Under the pieces are notes generated by a model. It had not been told where the DNA came from. It did not search any database and saw nothing but the letters and a program-made list of their open reading frames with translations. The position numbers and the translations under genes are program-made. This document shows, one piece after another, positions 35,228 to 44,156 of a DNA stretch of 64,000 nt; within the stretch, counting starts at the first letter, position 1; each line of letters begins with the position of its first letter. Source of the DNA: Bacteroidales bacterium (GTDB lineage Bacteria > Bacteroidota > Bacteroidia > Bacteroidales > WCHB1-69); assembly GCA_017616775.1 (NCBI GenBank), contig JAFZXM010000013.1, positions 1 to 64,000 of the forward strand, given 5' to 3'.

Positions 35228-35965
35228 ATGTACAATTTTTTTAATATCCAACAAGATTTTGACCCTTCCATAGCAAGGGAATTTTCAAAAACACAAGAGA
35301 TATCTTCTTTTAATGATATTTTGGGCATACCGTTGATACAAAAGGAAAGTCTGCTTACATTATTGGTCTTGTTTGCCTTTAATTTATTGATATGCTGGAT
35401 AATAGTTCACTTTTTTTATTATAGAAAAAGCCGGCGTACCGATTATTATTTTACCTTTGTTCTTTTCAGCATAACGGTCTTCTTGCTGATGTTTTTGCTT
35501 AACAACGTGAATCTGGGCATGGGTTTTGCCTTGGGTTTGTTCGCCATATTCAGTATGATACGCTATCGTACCGAAACGGTGCCTATTCGGGAAATGACCT
35601 ACTTGTTTGTCATCATCGGCATATCGGTCATTAATGGATTGGCCATGACGCACGGATATATCAATCTGTTGATTATTAATACTTTATTTATATTGTTGAT
35701 ATGGATATTCGACGGAAACAAGGCCTTGCAACATCAAGCTGCAAAAATAATATTGTACGATAAAATAGAATTGATAAAATTCGGAAAAGAAGAAGAACTT
35801 TTGGCAGATTTAAAAGAGCGTACCGGCTTGGAGATTTTTAAATTGGAAATAGGGCATGTGGATTTTTTGAGGGATGTGGCTTATATAAAAATATATTACA
35901 AGCCTTCTGCCAATGAAACGAACAGCATAGATACCATGATAAAGCATAAAAATTTTATGGAATAG
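35228..35965 (+). CDS. DUF4956 inner-membrane protein
   Basis: A 245-residue membrane protein. Four hydrophobic segments lie at about 40-62, 72-90, 93-112 and 118-157, with the family block GMGFALGLFAIFSMIRYRTETVPIREM on the cytosolic side, followed by a soluble C-terminal domain of about 80 residues. DUF4956 proteins are commonly encoded beside VTC-domain proteins. It probably forms the channel or scaffold partner of the VTC protein; that link is inferred from genome context. Confidence 0.8.
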   Translation: MYNFFNIQQDFDPSIAREFSKTQEISSFNDILGIPLIQKESLLTLLVLFAFNLLICWIIVHFFYYRKSRRTDYYFTFVLFSITVFLLMFLLNNVNLGMGFALGLFAIFSMIRYRTETVPIREMTYLFVIIGISVINGLAMTHGYINLLIINTLFILLIWIFDGNKALQHQAAKIILYDKIELIKFGKEEELLADLKERTGLEIFKLEIGHVDFLRDVAYIKIYYKPSANETNSIDTMIKHKNFME

Positions 35966-35989
35966 ATACTGACAAAATATTATACATGT

Positions 35990-36670
35990 ATGAATAGTGC
36001 TTGTTTACAAACCAAACAAATACCGGTGATATTGTTGCTGATGTGCGTGTGTTGTCTGCAGGCACAAAACATTGAATTTGGCGGTATATTCGGTGTGGAA
36101 TACGAACGGGAGTTGAAAAGGAATTTCCATTTATCGGTGGAAAGTGAAGCCAAAATCAGACATAATTTTACCGATTTTCATCGCTTGAAGGCGGGAGCGG
36201 GATTAAATTATGCTTTTTGGAACAAACGCATTAAGATAGACGGAATGGTAAATTATCTGTTGGCACACAAAAAATCATATTACGAAAATCGTTGCAGGAT
36301 AAACGTATCCTTAAGTTATACCGAAAGAATAAGGCGTTGGAAACTTTCTTACAGAATAGCCTCGCAATTTTTGTTTTACCAAACGCAAAAGAGCGAACAT
36401 CCCTATAATCCTAAAATATATTTACGCAATAAATTGCGGATAGAATATAAGTTTGTAAACCAACCTGTAAATTTGTATCTGTCCACAGAATTTTTTTGGA
36501 GAATGTATAAAAATTATGTGGTGGACAAATGGCGTACCGTATTGGGGGTAACATATAGGATTAACAAACAGCATCATCTGGATTTTTATCTTCAAAGCGA
36601 TAACGAAGTACAGGTAAAAAAACGGGATAATATTTTTAGTGCAGGTGTGGCTTATTCTTTTAAGCATTGA
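35990..36670 (+). CDS. DUF2490 outer-membrane protein
   Basis: A 226-residue beta-barrel protein: signal peptide (PVILLLMCVCCLQAQ) and DUF2490 pattern (FGVEYERELKRNFHLSVESE, FHRLKAGAGLNYAFW, YRNKLR-like NKLRIEYKF), ending in the barrel-type AGVAYSF. The family function is unknown. Last gene of the run. With it, the locus spans cytosol (VTC), inner membrane (DUF4956), periplasm (lipoprotein) and outer membrane or surface (beta-helix, T9SS protein, barrels). Confidence 0.75.
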   Translation: MNSACLQTKQIPVILLLMCVCCLQAQNIEFGGIFGVEYERELKRNFHLSVESEAKIRHNFTDFHRLKAGAGLNYAFWNKRIKIDGMVNYLLAHKKSYYENRCRINVSLSYTERIRRWKLSYRIASQFLFYQTQKSEHPYNPKIYLRNKLRIEYKFVNQPVNLYLSTEFFWRMYKNYVVDKWRTVLGVTYRINKQHHLDFYLQSDNEVQVKKRDNIFSAGVAYSFKH

Positions 36671-36939
36671 TAAAAACAGGGAATATTTGATGGCGGGGAA
36701 AGGAATTCAACCGATAAATGCATCATTTCCCCTACACGCGCATAGGCATCCGTAAAACCCCGTGCATTCCGGTCAAACTCCGGACGGTGAAAACACATCC
36801 TCAAATATTCAGGCGATATTCCTGATAAATAAGAATATATTATAATCCTCCCTTTTTAGACGTCATAAGTGTTTGTCGAACGGGTTTTGTACAACAAAAT
36901 TTCGTATTTTTGCATTGTTGAATCATTGTCAGTTATATT
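36671..36939. other. gene-free interval; short minus-strand frame
   Basis: No convincing gene. On the minus strand a 48-codon ATG frame (36652-36798) runs into the end of the DUF2490 gene and has protein-like composition (MCFHRPEFDRNARGFTDAYA). It could be a decayed gene end; see findings. A promoter box follows at 36905. Confidence 0.35.
36905..36912 (+). promoter_or_regulatory. promoter of the metallo-hydrolase gene
   Basis: TATTTTTG, 27 bp upstream of the ATG. Confidence 0.5.
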
Positions 36940-37704
36940 ATGAGAAACACACTTGTCATTTTGCCTTTGCTTTTTTGCTTGGCGGCTTGCGGACAAAATA
37001 ATGCCCTATCGGGCGGTTACGAAAAGGATACTTTTATTACCGCGAGCGGAAAAACCATCGTCTTCCACGCTTTGGCACACGCCAGCATCCGCATAGAATT
37101 TGACGGAAAAGAGATAGAAATAGATCCTGTGGGCAAACAGGGAAACCGTAGTATCAACTATGCCTCTTTTCCTAAAGCGGACTATATATTTATCACGCAT
37201 GAGCATTTCGACCATTTGGATAAAAATGCCATTGTTACTCTTTCCAAGCAGGGAACCCGGGTTGTTACCAACCGCCGGTGTGCCGAAATGCTCGGCTATG
37301 GTACCGTTATGGACAACGGTGACCGGCTTGTTCTCAACGAATGGCTGACAGTGGAGGCTGTTCCTGCATACAACATCACGGAAGGACATCTGAAGTTTCA
37401 TCCCAAAGGTCGTGACAACGGATATATCCTCACCATCGACGGGGTGAAAATTTACATTGCAGGAGATACGGAGGATATTCCTGAATTGACAAACGGACAA
37501 TCGGAGAGCATGCAAAATGTGGATATAGCTTTTTTGCCTTGCAACCAGCCTTACACCATGACAGTCGCGCAATTGGTGAGGGCGGCAAAGGCCTTCCGTC
37601 CCAAAGTGCTGTTTCCTTACCATTACAGTCAGACAGACGTAAGCACTATTCCGGCCTTACTTAAAGACGAAGGCATAGAGGTGCGTATCAGACATTACGA
37701 ATAA
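36940..37704 (+). CDS. metallo-beta-lactamase-fold hydrolase lipoprotein
   Basis: MBL-fold protein of the UlaG-like group (254 aa) with a lipoprotein signal (lipobox LAACGQ near 14-18), so it acts in the periplasm or at a membrane. The metal site is HEHFDHLD near 87-94, and later ligands lie in YIAGDTEDIPEL near 170 and PYHYSQTD near 226. A single lipidated copy with no obvious partners; the substrate cannot be told. The DUF1905 gene follows at 18 bp. Confidence 0.85.
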   Translation: MRNTLVILPLLFCLAACGQNNALSGGYEKDTFITASGKTIVFHALAHASIRIEFDGKEIEIDPVGKQGNRSINYASFPKADYIFITHEHFDHLDKNAIVTLSKQGTRVVTNRRCAEMLGYGTVMDNGDRLVLNEWLTVEAVPAYNITEGHLKFHPKGRDNGYILTIDGVKIYIAGDTEDIPELTNGQSESMQNVDIAFLPCNQPYTMTVAQLVRAAKAFRPKVLFPYHYSQTDVSTIPALLKDEGIEVRIRHYE

Positions 37705-37722
37705 ACACCGTTTTATATTGAA

Positions 37723-37980
37723 ATGATGGAATTTGATGCTGTTATTCTTCAAAATGAAGATATGGATGCCGCCTATGTGGAGGTGCCTTTTGATATCAAG
37801 AAGTTGTTTGGCAAAGGCAGGCTTGCGGTTCATGCCACCTTTGACGGCGAACCGTATTGCGGGCAAATAGTGCGTATGGGAACGCCCTGTTATATCATAG
37901 GGGTGAGAAAAGATATTCGCAAAAAGATAGGAAAAACTTTTGGCGACAAGGTGCATGTAACGTTCAGGGAACGGAGCTGA
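37723..37980 (+). CDS. DUF1905 domain protein
   Basis: An 85-residue cytosolic protein consisting of a DUF1905 domain: [21 protein letters not shown], a small beta-barrel with [17 protein letters not shown], and [16 protein letters not shown] at the end. Function unknown; often fused to or beside YdeI-like domains. The second M (37726) may be the start. Confidence 0.8.
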   Translation: MMEFDAVILQNEDMDAAYVEVPFDIKKLFGKGRLAVHATFDGEPYCGQIVRMGTPCYIIGVRKDIRKKIGKTFGDKVHVTFRERS

Positions 37981-38042
37981 AAGCGCAGGCATGGCGTAAG
38001 CTTGCGTAATCAAGCTTGCATTATGTGTGAATGTGTGGTTTT

Positions 38043-38570
38043 TCAAAAAAGAGTGATAATGTCATCCATGCTTATGTCGTTGGCTTCAACAGGCACTTGC
38101 GGTATCATTTGAAAGGGATAGCAGATGCCTATGCGTTTGACATGCGGGTGCATACATAAAAATCTGTCGTAATAGCCTCGGCCTCTTCCCAATCGGTTGC
38201 CTTGCTTGTCAAAGGCAACGCCGGGGACTACTATCAAATCAAAATCACCTTCGTAAGGATGGTTTTGCGGCTCCATGATGTGAAAATCGCCTTCGGCAAA
38301 AGAGGTGTTGCCGGTGAGTTCTACCGGAATGATATTGTCACCTGCAACGGTAGGCAGGATAATCCGTTTTTGATATCGCCATTTGTTGATAAATGCAGCC
38401 GTCTGCACTTCATCGGGAAGTGCATAATAGAGCATTACATTGCGGGATTGGACAAAATAAGGATGGTTTTCCAGCAAATGCATTATTTGCATGGAGGTGT
38501 TTTCCAACCATGTTTTATCGTATTGTTTTTTTAATTGCTTGATATATTTTCTCCATTCTTGTTTTTCCAT
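38043..38570 (-). CDS. 5-formyltetrahydrofolate cyclo-ligase
   Basis: Folate-salvage enzyme (about 175 aa from MEKQEWRK; an upstream ATG at 38585 is also in frame) that converts 5-formyl-THF and ATP to 5,10-methenyl-THF. Family motifs: an N-terminal K/R block (WRKYIKQLKKQYDKTW), VMLYYALPDEVQT near 47, VVPGVAFD near 130 and the signature NRLGRGRGYYDRFL near 137-150. Convergent with DUF1905; the terminator of the upstream OMP gene lies just before its start. Confidence 0.92.
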   Translation of the reverse strand: MEKQEWRKYIKQLKKQYDKTWLENTSMQIMHLLENHPYFVQSRNVMLYYALPDEVQTAAFINKWRYQKRIILPTVAGDNIIPVELTGNTSFAEGDFHIMEPQNHPYEGDFDLIVVPGVAFDKQGNRLGRGRGYYDRFLCMHPHVKRIGICYPFQMIPQVPVEANDISMDDIITLF

Positions 38571-38583
38571 TGTCATAAAATAC

Positions 38584-38602
38584 AAAACCGCCCAAAGGCG
38601 GT
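38584..38602 (-). terminator. terminator of the FadL-like gene
   Basis: Leftward hairpin ACCGCC / GGCGGT with a 4-nt loop followed by TTTTG on the minus strand, between the FadL-like gene end and the cyclo-ligase start. Confidence 0.7.
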
Positions 38603-38628
38603 CAGGTTGTTATTTTGAAAACAGATGA

Positions 38629-40089
38629 TTATAATTTAAATCCCAAGGTGAGCGTAAAAGTTTGATGTTTCATATTTTGTTGGAAACTATTTAACTTTTC
38701 TGCATTGTAGAATTTGTTATTATCGTTATATAGCCTGTATGCATAGGCAAAATCCATGAAGAAAGTTTTGGTTTTAAAACCTATGCCTCCCGAAATGGTA
38801 TGACGGCTGCCGTCTATATTTATTTCTTGAGAATAGGGGTTGGTCATATAGGCATAGCCTAAGCGGAACGACAGCGGGTTAACGTTGAATTCGGCTCCGA
38901 CTCTGATGGTGTGTGTGGCTTTGTAATAGGATTTTATATTATTGTTTTCCATTTCAAAGTCATAATCGTTAACGTCGGCTTGCAATTGCATGGTAGAATA
39001 ATCAGTCATTTCGTAATCCACGTTTACAAAACCCCATGTTTTGAACATAAAAGCTACATTTGCCATTATTTTGTACGGGGTGATAAGGGTGTAGTTAAAA
39101 TAGCCGTCGGCATAGGTGAATTCGTAATTGACAGTATCAATATTTTCTACATGATACATGCTTAAAATTTGCTGATAGTTGGATTTTACTTTATTGTAGA
39201 ACGAAGGAGTGTGGAAACCCACGCCTATACGCATGAAAGAAATGGGTTGATATATCAAACCGAGTTTTAAATTGATACCGGAACCTTTTTCTTTGTAATA
39301 GTCGGAAAAAACAAGGGAGTCGTAATGGGTGTTTTCTCCTTCGGAATAAATTCTGTTGGAAGTATATGAAAAAAACGGAATACCCAAGGTAAAGCCTATG
39401 AACAGCTGGTCGTTGTAATTGGCTCCGCCGGAGAATATATATTCTCCTTTGTATCCTTTGGTTGTCTGGGTTTGCTTTTGATATAGTTCGTCATCTACCA
39501 AACTGGCGTATTGGTCGCTATATCCGGAAACGGTATCTATCAGCCAATGGTAATATAATTTGTCGGCTAAAGTGTTGCCATAACCTAAAGTGGAATAGTC
39601 TTTTCCGTTAACCAAAGGTGCCAGATAATCTATAAAAGACGAGGTGATGCCGTTATAAGCATTGTTTCCTCTTACCAGCGACATGCCGTTGTAATCGCTT
39701 GTATGCACATATCCGGTGGCAAACTGAGCCATTTTCCATTTGGTATTGTTTTTAATATTAAAAGCGAACACCATCCCTAAATCATCCATGGTAAAACGGT
39801 ATTTGTTGGCATAAGAAGAAACCCCGTTGTAACCGGAAGATGTTTTTTTGTAATTGATGGTGGGTGTGAATGTAAATTCCGACCGTTTGTATAAACCTAT
39901 AGAGGCAGGGTTGGATTGTGACAGCAAGGAAAAATCGGCGCCAAAAGCACCCATGGAACCTGCAAGAGACATGTAACGGGCGGTGCCGAAAGTGCCGTCT
40001 TGTGAATAGCGGTAGGCATCCCGTTCGTTTTGGGCGTGGGCAAAGAATACGGCCATTATAATGGTGAATGTTAATATTTCTTTTTTCAT
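38629..40089 (-). CDS. FadL/OmpP1-type outer-membrane transport protein
   Basis: A 486-residue barrel: signal peptide (FTIIMAVFFAHAQ), N-terminal hatch region SQDGTFGTARYMSLAGSMGAF and the FadL-family block SLLSQSNPASIGLYKRSEFTFTP, then many amphipathic strands and a terminal FTLTLGFKL. FadL-like porins carry hydrophobic compounds across the outer membrane. It is downstream of the Ser-rich lipoprotein gene by 32 bp on the same strand. Confidence 0.85.
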   Translation of the reverse strand: MKKEILTFTIIMAVFFAHAQNERDAYRYSQDGTFGTARYMSLAGSMGAFGADFSLLSQSNPASIGLYKRSEFTFTPTINYKKTSSGYNGVSSYANKYRFTMDDLGMVFAFNIKNNTKWKMAQFATGYVHTSDYNGMSLVRGNNAYNGITSSFIDYLAPLVNGKDYSTLGYGNTLADKLYYHWLIDTVSGYSDQYASLVDDELYQKQTQTTKGYKGEYIFSGGANYNDQLFIGFTLGIPFFSYTSNRIYSEGENTHYDSLVFSDYYKEKGSGINLKLGLIYQPISFMRIGVGFHTPSFYNKVKSNYQQILSMYHVENIDTVNYEFTYADGYFNYTLITPYKIMANVAFMFKTWGFVNVDYEMTDYSTMQLQADVNDYDFEMENNNIKSYYKATHTIRVGAEFNVNPLSFRLGYAYMTNPYSQEINIDGSRHTISGGIGFKTKTFFMDFAYAYRLYNDNNKFYNAEKLNSFQQNMKHQTFTLTLGFKL

Positions 40090-40121
40090 GGCGAATAGTA
40101 TTTTATATATTTTTTATAAAG

Positions 40122-41669
40122 TTAGTGACTTCTGTTACTTCCGCTTGAAGAGCGGCTTGATGAGGATGAGGAATGGCTTCCCGATGAGGAATGGCTTCCT
40201 GAACTTGAAGAAGAAAAACTTCCTGAAGAAGAGCGACTTGTGGAAGAGCTGCCCGATGATGAAGAACTTCTGGGTGATGAATAAGAACCGCTGTTGCCGG
40301 ACGGCCTTGAGTAGGAACTGCTGCTGTTGGACGGTCTGGAATAGGAGCTGCTGCTGCCGGCACTTCTGTTGTTGTTATTGGCAGGAGTAGTGGTGGAAGC
40401 AGAGCGGGATTGTCCCGAATTGCTCGGGGAAGTATAAATATTGCTATGAGTAGTGGAGGTATTATTATTACTTCTGGAAGAAGAGCTGTTGTCATAATTG
40501 TTGTTCACACTGCTTTTGCCGGAGGAGGCGGTGTTGGGTTGTGTTTTGGCAGCGGTGGAGGTTCCGGTAGTGGCAGTGGGAGTGGAAGAGATATTGCTGC
40601 GGTTATTGTTTTCTGTACCGGAAGAAGAGCCATTGTGTGAGATTACACTTCTGTTGTCTGTTTGTGTTGCCTTGTTGTCGGGTGTTTGCGATGCTGCCAC
40701 ACCGCTGGTAGCGGTATTGACATTACTGCGGTTGGTAACTTGGGAAGAAGCACTTACATTATCTGCGGAAACCGCGGTGTTGTTGCTTTTGGCGTTAGCA
40801 TTGGCGGTGTTGCCGACACTTTGGGTCACGCCGCTGCGGGCGGCAAAGCCACTGGCCATAGCTGTTTCGTAACGTTCACCGAACGAAGAGGCCTTGGGTT
40901 CGTTATCTTCTTTGGAACTGCGGCGGTCCCCGCCGTTGGTGATATTACGGGCTACGGCGTTAATGCCGCCTTGTACCGAATTGCGGTGTCCGTAATTATA
41001 GGCATAGTTCCTGTCATGGCTGTTATAAAAATGATCTCCATGGAATCCTCCCGGATGTGGTGAGGAATGATAGTGATGATGGTGATGATGAGGGAATATG
41101 TCATAATGAGCATAGTAAGGACGATGCCAACCCCATCCCCAATAAAAACCATGATGATAATAAGCGGTGGGATAGTAATACGGACGATAATACCATGGAT
41201 CATCCCACCAGAAGTTATAACCATAATAAATGCTTACACCCCAGCAGGAAGGATTATAATTGTACCAATATTGATTGGTAAAATAGGGATCGTAATAACC
41301 CCAACCGTAGTCATAGCCGTAAAAACGTCTCAAACGGGCGGTGTATTCATAATCATAATAACTGTTTTCGTCAAAATAATAATTATTGTTGGTAACATAG
41401 GTGGCATTGCCGTTTTCATCATAATATGTTTCCGAATTGGAATATACCGGATGATAGGTTTCTGTCGGCTGCTCTTCCATTATGGGTTCGGCAGGTTCGG
41501 AATAGTTTTGGGCAACAGTTGTTTGTGCGGAAGCAGTTTGGCGTAAACTTTGATTGTGCTGCTGCATTTGAGCTACGGTATAATAACCGTCGTCAAACAA
41601 AATATTGTCATTAATGGAGCATGAAACCAGCAATATAGCAATTGTTAATGGAAATATCAGTTTTTTCAT
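40122..41669 (-). CDS. Tyr/His-rich, Ser/Asn-rich lipoprotein
   Basis: A 515-residue low-complexity lipoprotein. Lipobox LLVSCS near 13-18. Residues about 95-225 are extremely rich in Tyr, Trp, Gly and His (for example YYGYNFWWDDPWYY), including HHHHHHYH near 196-203. Residues about 260-515 are a Ser/Asn/Thr-rich tail turning into near-pure serine (SSSSSGSHSSSGSHSSSSSS). The composition suggests a surface filament, adhesive or metal-binding coat. No domain is recognised. Likely co-transcribed with the FadL-like gene. Confidence 0.75.
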   Translation of the reverse strand: MKKLIFPLTIAILLVSCSINDNILFDDGYYTVAQMQQHNQSLRQTASAQTTVAQNYSEPAEPIMEEQPTETYHPVYSNSETYYDENGNATYVTNNNYYFDENSYYDYEYTARLRRFYGYDYGWGYYDPYFTNQYWYNYNPSCWGVSIYYGYNFWWDDPWYYRPYYYPTAYYHHGFYWGWGWHRPYYAHYDIFPHHHHHHYHSSPHPGGFHGDHFYNSHDRNYAYNYGHRNSVQGGINAVARNITNGGDRRSSKEDNEPKASSFGERYETAMASGFAARSGVTQSVGNTANANAKSNNTAVSADNVSASSQVTNRSNVNTATSGVAASQTPDNKATQTDNRSVISHNGSSSGTENNNRSNISSTPTATTGTSTAAKTQPNTASSGKSSVNNNYDNSSSSRSNNNTSTTHSNIYTSPSNSGQSRSASTTTPANNNNRSAGSSSSYSRPSNSSSSYSRPSGNSGSYSSPRSSSSSGSSSTSRSSSGSFSSSSSGSHSSSGSHSSSSSSRSSSGSNRSH

Positions 41670-41712
41670 CGGGTAACCCTCCTATTTGTTTTTATATTTT
41701 AATATTTTTTAG

Positions 41713-41720
41713 TACCTTTG
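41713..41720 (+). promoter_or_regulatory. proS promoter
   Basis: TACCTTTG, 71 bp upstream of the ATG. A TTTG at 41685-41688 is 24 bp upstream, slightly too far for an ideal -33. Confidence 0.5.
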
Positions 41721-41791
41721 CATGTTTTTTCCAATTAACGTAAAAACACGACATTTATTATTTATATATATTCAAAAACTATACCAAAATT

Positions 41792-43264
41792 ATGGCAAAG
41801 GTATTAACTTCAAGACAAGAGAACTATTCACAATGGTATAATGACTTGATAGTGAAAGCGGAAATGGCTGAAAATTCAGCAGTAAGAGGTTGTATGGTAA
41901 TAAAACCGTACGGGTATTCATTGTGGGAAAACATGCAAAGAATATTGGACGGAATGTTTAAACAAACGGGGCATGTGAATGCATATTTTCCGTTGTTTAT
42001 TCCAAAATCGTTTTTCAGTCGGGAAGCCAGTCATGTGGAAGGTTTTGCCAAAGAGTGTGCGGTGGTTACGCATTATCGTCTCAAAACAGATGCAACGGGT
42101 AAAGGCATAGTGGTGGATGAGGACGCCAAATTGGAAGAAGAGTTGATAGTGCGACCCACATCAGAGACGATAATATGGAACACGTATAAGAATTGGATAC
42201 AATCGTACAGAGATTTACCGATATTGTGCAATCAGTGGGCCAATGTGGTGCGGTGGGAAATGCGCACCCGCTTGTTTTTGCGCACGGCAGAATTTTTGTG
42301 GCAGGAAGGGCATACGGCTCACGAATCGGCAGAAGAGGCATTGCAGGAAACGGAAAAGATGATTAATGTATATGCCGATTTTGTGGAAAAATATATGGCC
42401 ATACCTGTAATAAAAGGTCGTAAAAGCGCCAATGAACGGTTTGCAGGAGCCATAGACACCTATTGTATTGAGGCTCTTATGCAAGACGGCAAGGCTTTGC
42501 AAGCCGGTACTTCTCATTTTTTGGGGCAAAATTTTGCCAAAGCCTTTGATGTGAAATTTTTAAACAAAGAAAACAAATTGGATTATGTATGGGCTACCTC
42601 TTGGGGGGTGTCTACCAGACTGATAGGAGCACTTGTTATGTCTCATTCCGATGACAACGGATTGGTATTGCCGCCTAAAATTGCACCTTTGCAAGTAGTG
42701 ATAGTGCCCATATACAGAGATAAAGAAGGCTTGGAAAAAGTGTCAAAAGTAGCCGTGGAACTCAAAACCCGATTGGAACAATTGAATATCAGTGTAAAAT
42801 ATGACGATAGGGATTCTTTGCGTTCGGGAGAAAAATTCAATATCTATGAGTTGAAAGGTGTTCCGGTAAGAATTACCATAGGGCCGCGGGATTTGGAACA
42901 GAACCAGGTGGAAATATGTCGCAGGGATACGTTGGAAAAATCCAATATGCACATTCAGGATGTGGCTGAAGCCATGCCCCGTTTGTTGGAAGATATTCAG
43001 GAGAGTATATTCCAAAAAGCCAAAAAATTCCGGGACGACCATATTATCAAGGCGGATACATGGGAAGAATTTGAAAAAGCGATAGAAAACGGCGGGTTTG
43101 TGTCGGCACATTGGGACGGCACCACCGAAACGGAAGTGGCCATCAAAGAAAAAACAAAAGCCACCATCCGGTGCATTCCTTTTAACAATCCGCAAGAAGA
43201 AGGCAAGTGTATACTTACCGGCAAACCGTCAAAAGAGAGAGTGTTGTTTGCCAAAGCTTATTAA
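41792..43264 (+). CDS. proS: prolyl-tRNA synthetase
   Basis: Class II synthetase of the shorter, archaeal/eukaryotic-like type (490 aa) without the bacterial editing insertion. Motif 1 lies at [20 protein letters not shown] and PLFIPKSFF, motif 2 at [15 protein letters not shown] near 170-184, a catalytic block at RPTSETIIW near 117 and [15 protein letters not shown] near 236. The anticodon-binding domain lies at about 290-390, and the C-terminal extension (from about 400) has cysteines at IRCIPF and [10 protein letters not shown], as in this subtype. Confidence 0.96.
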   Translation: MAKVLTSRQENYSQWYNDLIVKAEMAENSAVRGCMVIKPYGYSLWENMQRILDGMFKQTGHVNAYFPLFIPKSFFSREASHVEGFAKECAVVTHYRLKTDATGKGIVVDEDAKLEEELIVRPTSETIIWNTYKNWIQSYRDLPILCNQWANVVRWEMRTRLFLRTAEFLWQEGHTAHESAEEALQETEKMINVYADFVEKYMAIPVIKGRKSANERFAGAIDTYCIEALMQDGKALQAGTSHFLGQNFAKAFDVKFLNKENKLDYVWATSWGVSTRLIGALVMSHSDDNGLVLPPKIAPLQVVIVPIYRDKEGLEKVSKVAVELKTRLEQLNISVKYDDRDSLRSGEKFNIYELKGVPVRITIGPRDLEQNQVEICRRDTLEKSNMHIQDVAEAMPRLLEDIQESIFQKAKKFRDDHIIKADTWEEFEKAIENGGFVSAHWDGTTETEVAIKEKTKATIRCIPFNNPQEEGKCILTGKPSKERVLFAKAY

Positions 43265-43306
43265 TGCACGGCGGACGGCGCTATTTTGCAATTAAAAATT
43301 GACAAT

Positions 43307-44086
43307 ATGAACATCATCACATATAATGTAAACGGCATAAGGTCGGCTGTGACAAAAGGCTTGTTGGATTGGATAAAGGATGCCGGTCCGGATGTGTTGT
43401 GCATACAGGAAACCAAGGCGCAAGCCGATCAAATACCTTCATTGTTGTTGCAGCAGGCGGGCTACCATGTCTATAGCTTTTCGGCACAAAAGAAAGGATA
43501 TAGCGGAGTGGCAATATTTACCAAACAAAAGCCGGATAAAGTGACGGCAGGAATGAATATGCCCGTATATGACAATGAAGGCCGGTTTTTAAGAGCGGAT
43601 TTCGGTCCTTTGTCTGTGGTGAGTGTATATCATCCCTCAGGGAGCAGCGGAGATGAAAGACAGGCTTTCAAAATGCAGTGGCTGGAAGATTTTTTGCAAT
43701 ATATAAATGTATTAAAGCAAGAACGCCCTTTTTTGATATTGTGCGGGGATTACAATATATGTCACAAGCCTATAGATATACACAATCCTGCAGGGCATGT
43801 GAACACTTCCGGATTTTTGCCCGAAGAAAGGCAGTGGATGGATAAATTTATAGATAGCGGATTTATAGATACTTTCCGGCATTTTAATCAAGAGCCGGAA
43901 CAATATTCATGGTGGAGTTTCAGAGGCGGTGCCAAAGCCAAAAATTTGGGTTGGCGCATAGATTACAATATGGCAACCGCCAATTTGGAAAAAGCACTGA
44001 AACGCTCTGTTATTTTGTCAAAAGTGAATTTTTCCGACCATTGTCCTGTATTGTTGGAAATAGATGAAAGCGTGATAGCAGAATAA
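43307..44086 (+). CDS. xth: exodeoxyribonuclease III
   Basis: EEP-family AP endonuclease/3' exonuclease (259 aa) for base-excision repair. It begins MNIITYNVNGIRSA, with the metal ligand in CIQETKAQ near 34, GDYNICH near 146, GWRIDYNMAT near 217 and the catalytic histidine in SDHCPV near 245. An in-frame TTG at 43286 precedes the chosen ATG but has no support. It lies 42 bp after proS and is probably co-transcribed. Confidence 0.95.
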   Translation: MNIITYNVNGIRSAVTKGLLDWIKDAGPDVLCIQETKAQADQIPSLLLQQAGYHVYSFSAQKKGYSGVAIFTKQKPDKVTAGMNMPVYDNEGRFLRADFGPLSVVSVYHPSGSSGDERQAFKMQWLEDFLQYINVLKQERPFLILCGDYNICHKPIDIHNPAGHVNTSGFLPEERQWMDKFIDSGFIDTFRHFNQEPEQYSWWSFRGGAKAKNLGWRIDYNMATANLEKALKRSVILSKVNFSDHCPVLLEIDESVIAE

Positions 44087-44156
44087 GCGTGTGAAAGAAC
44101 AAGGAAATTGATTCCTGAAATTTCAGCAAAGACGATAAGTTATCAATGTAAGACAA

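Noticed and set aside
40410..41546. Plus-strand frames opposite the Ser-rich lipoprotein (Gly/Val/Ile-rich)
   Set aside because: They are reverse readings of low-complexity Ser and Tyr codons, so biased composition explains the open frames.
43286..43306. TTG start extending exodeoxyribonuclease III by seven residues
   Set aside because: The family begins with MNIITYNVNG at the ATG at 43307; the extension has no support.
44115..44128. Palindrome CTGAAATTTCAG after the exonuclease gene
   Set aside because: Short, without a T run or further stem; not enough to call a terminator or operator.
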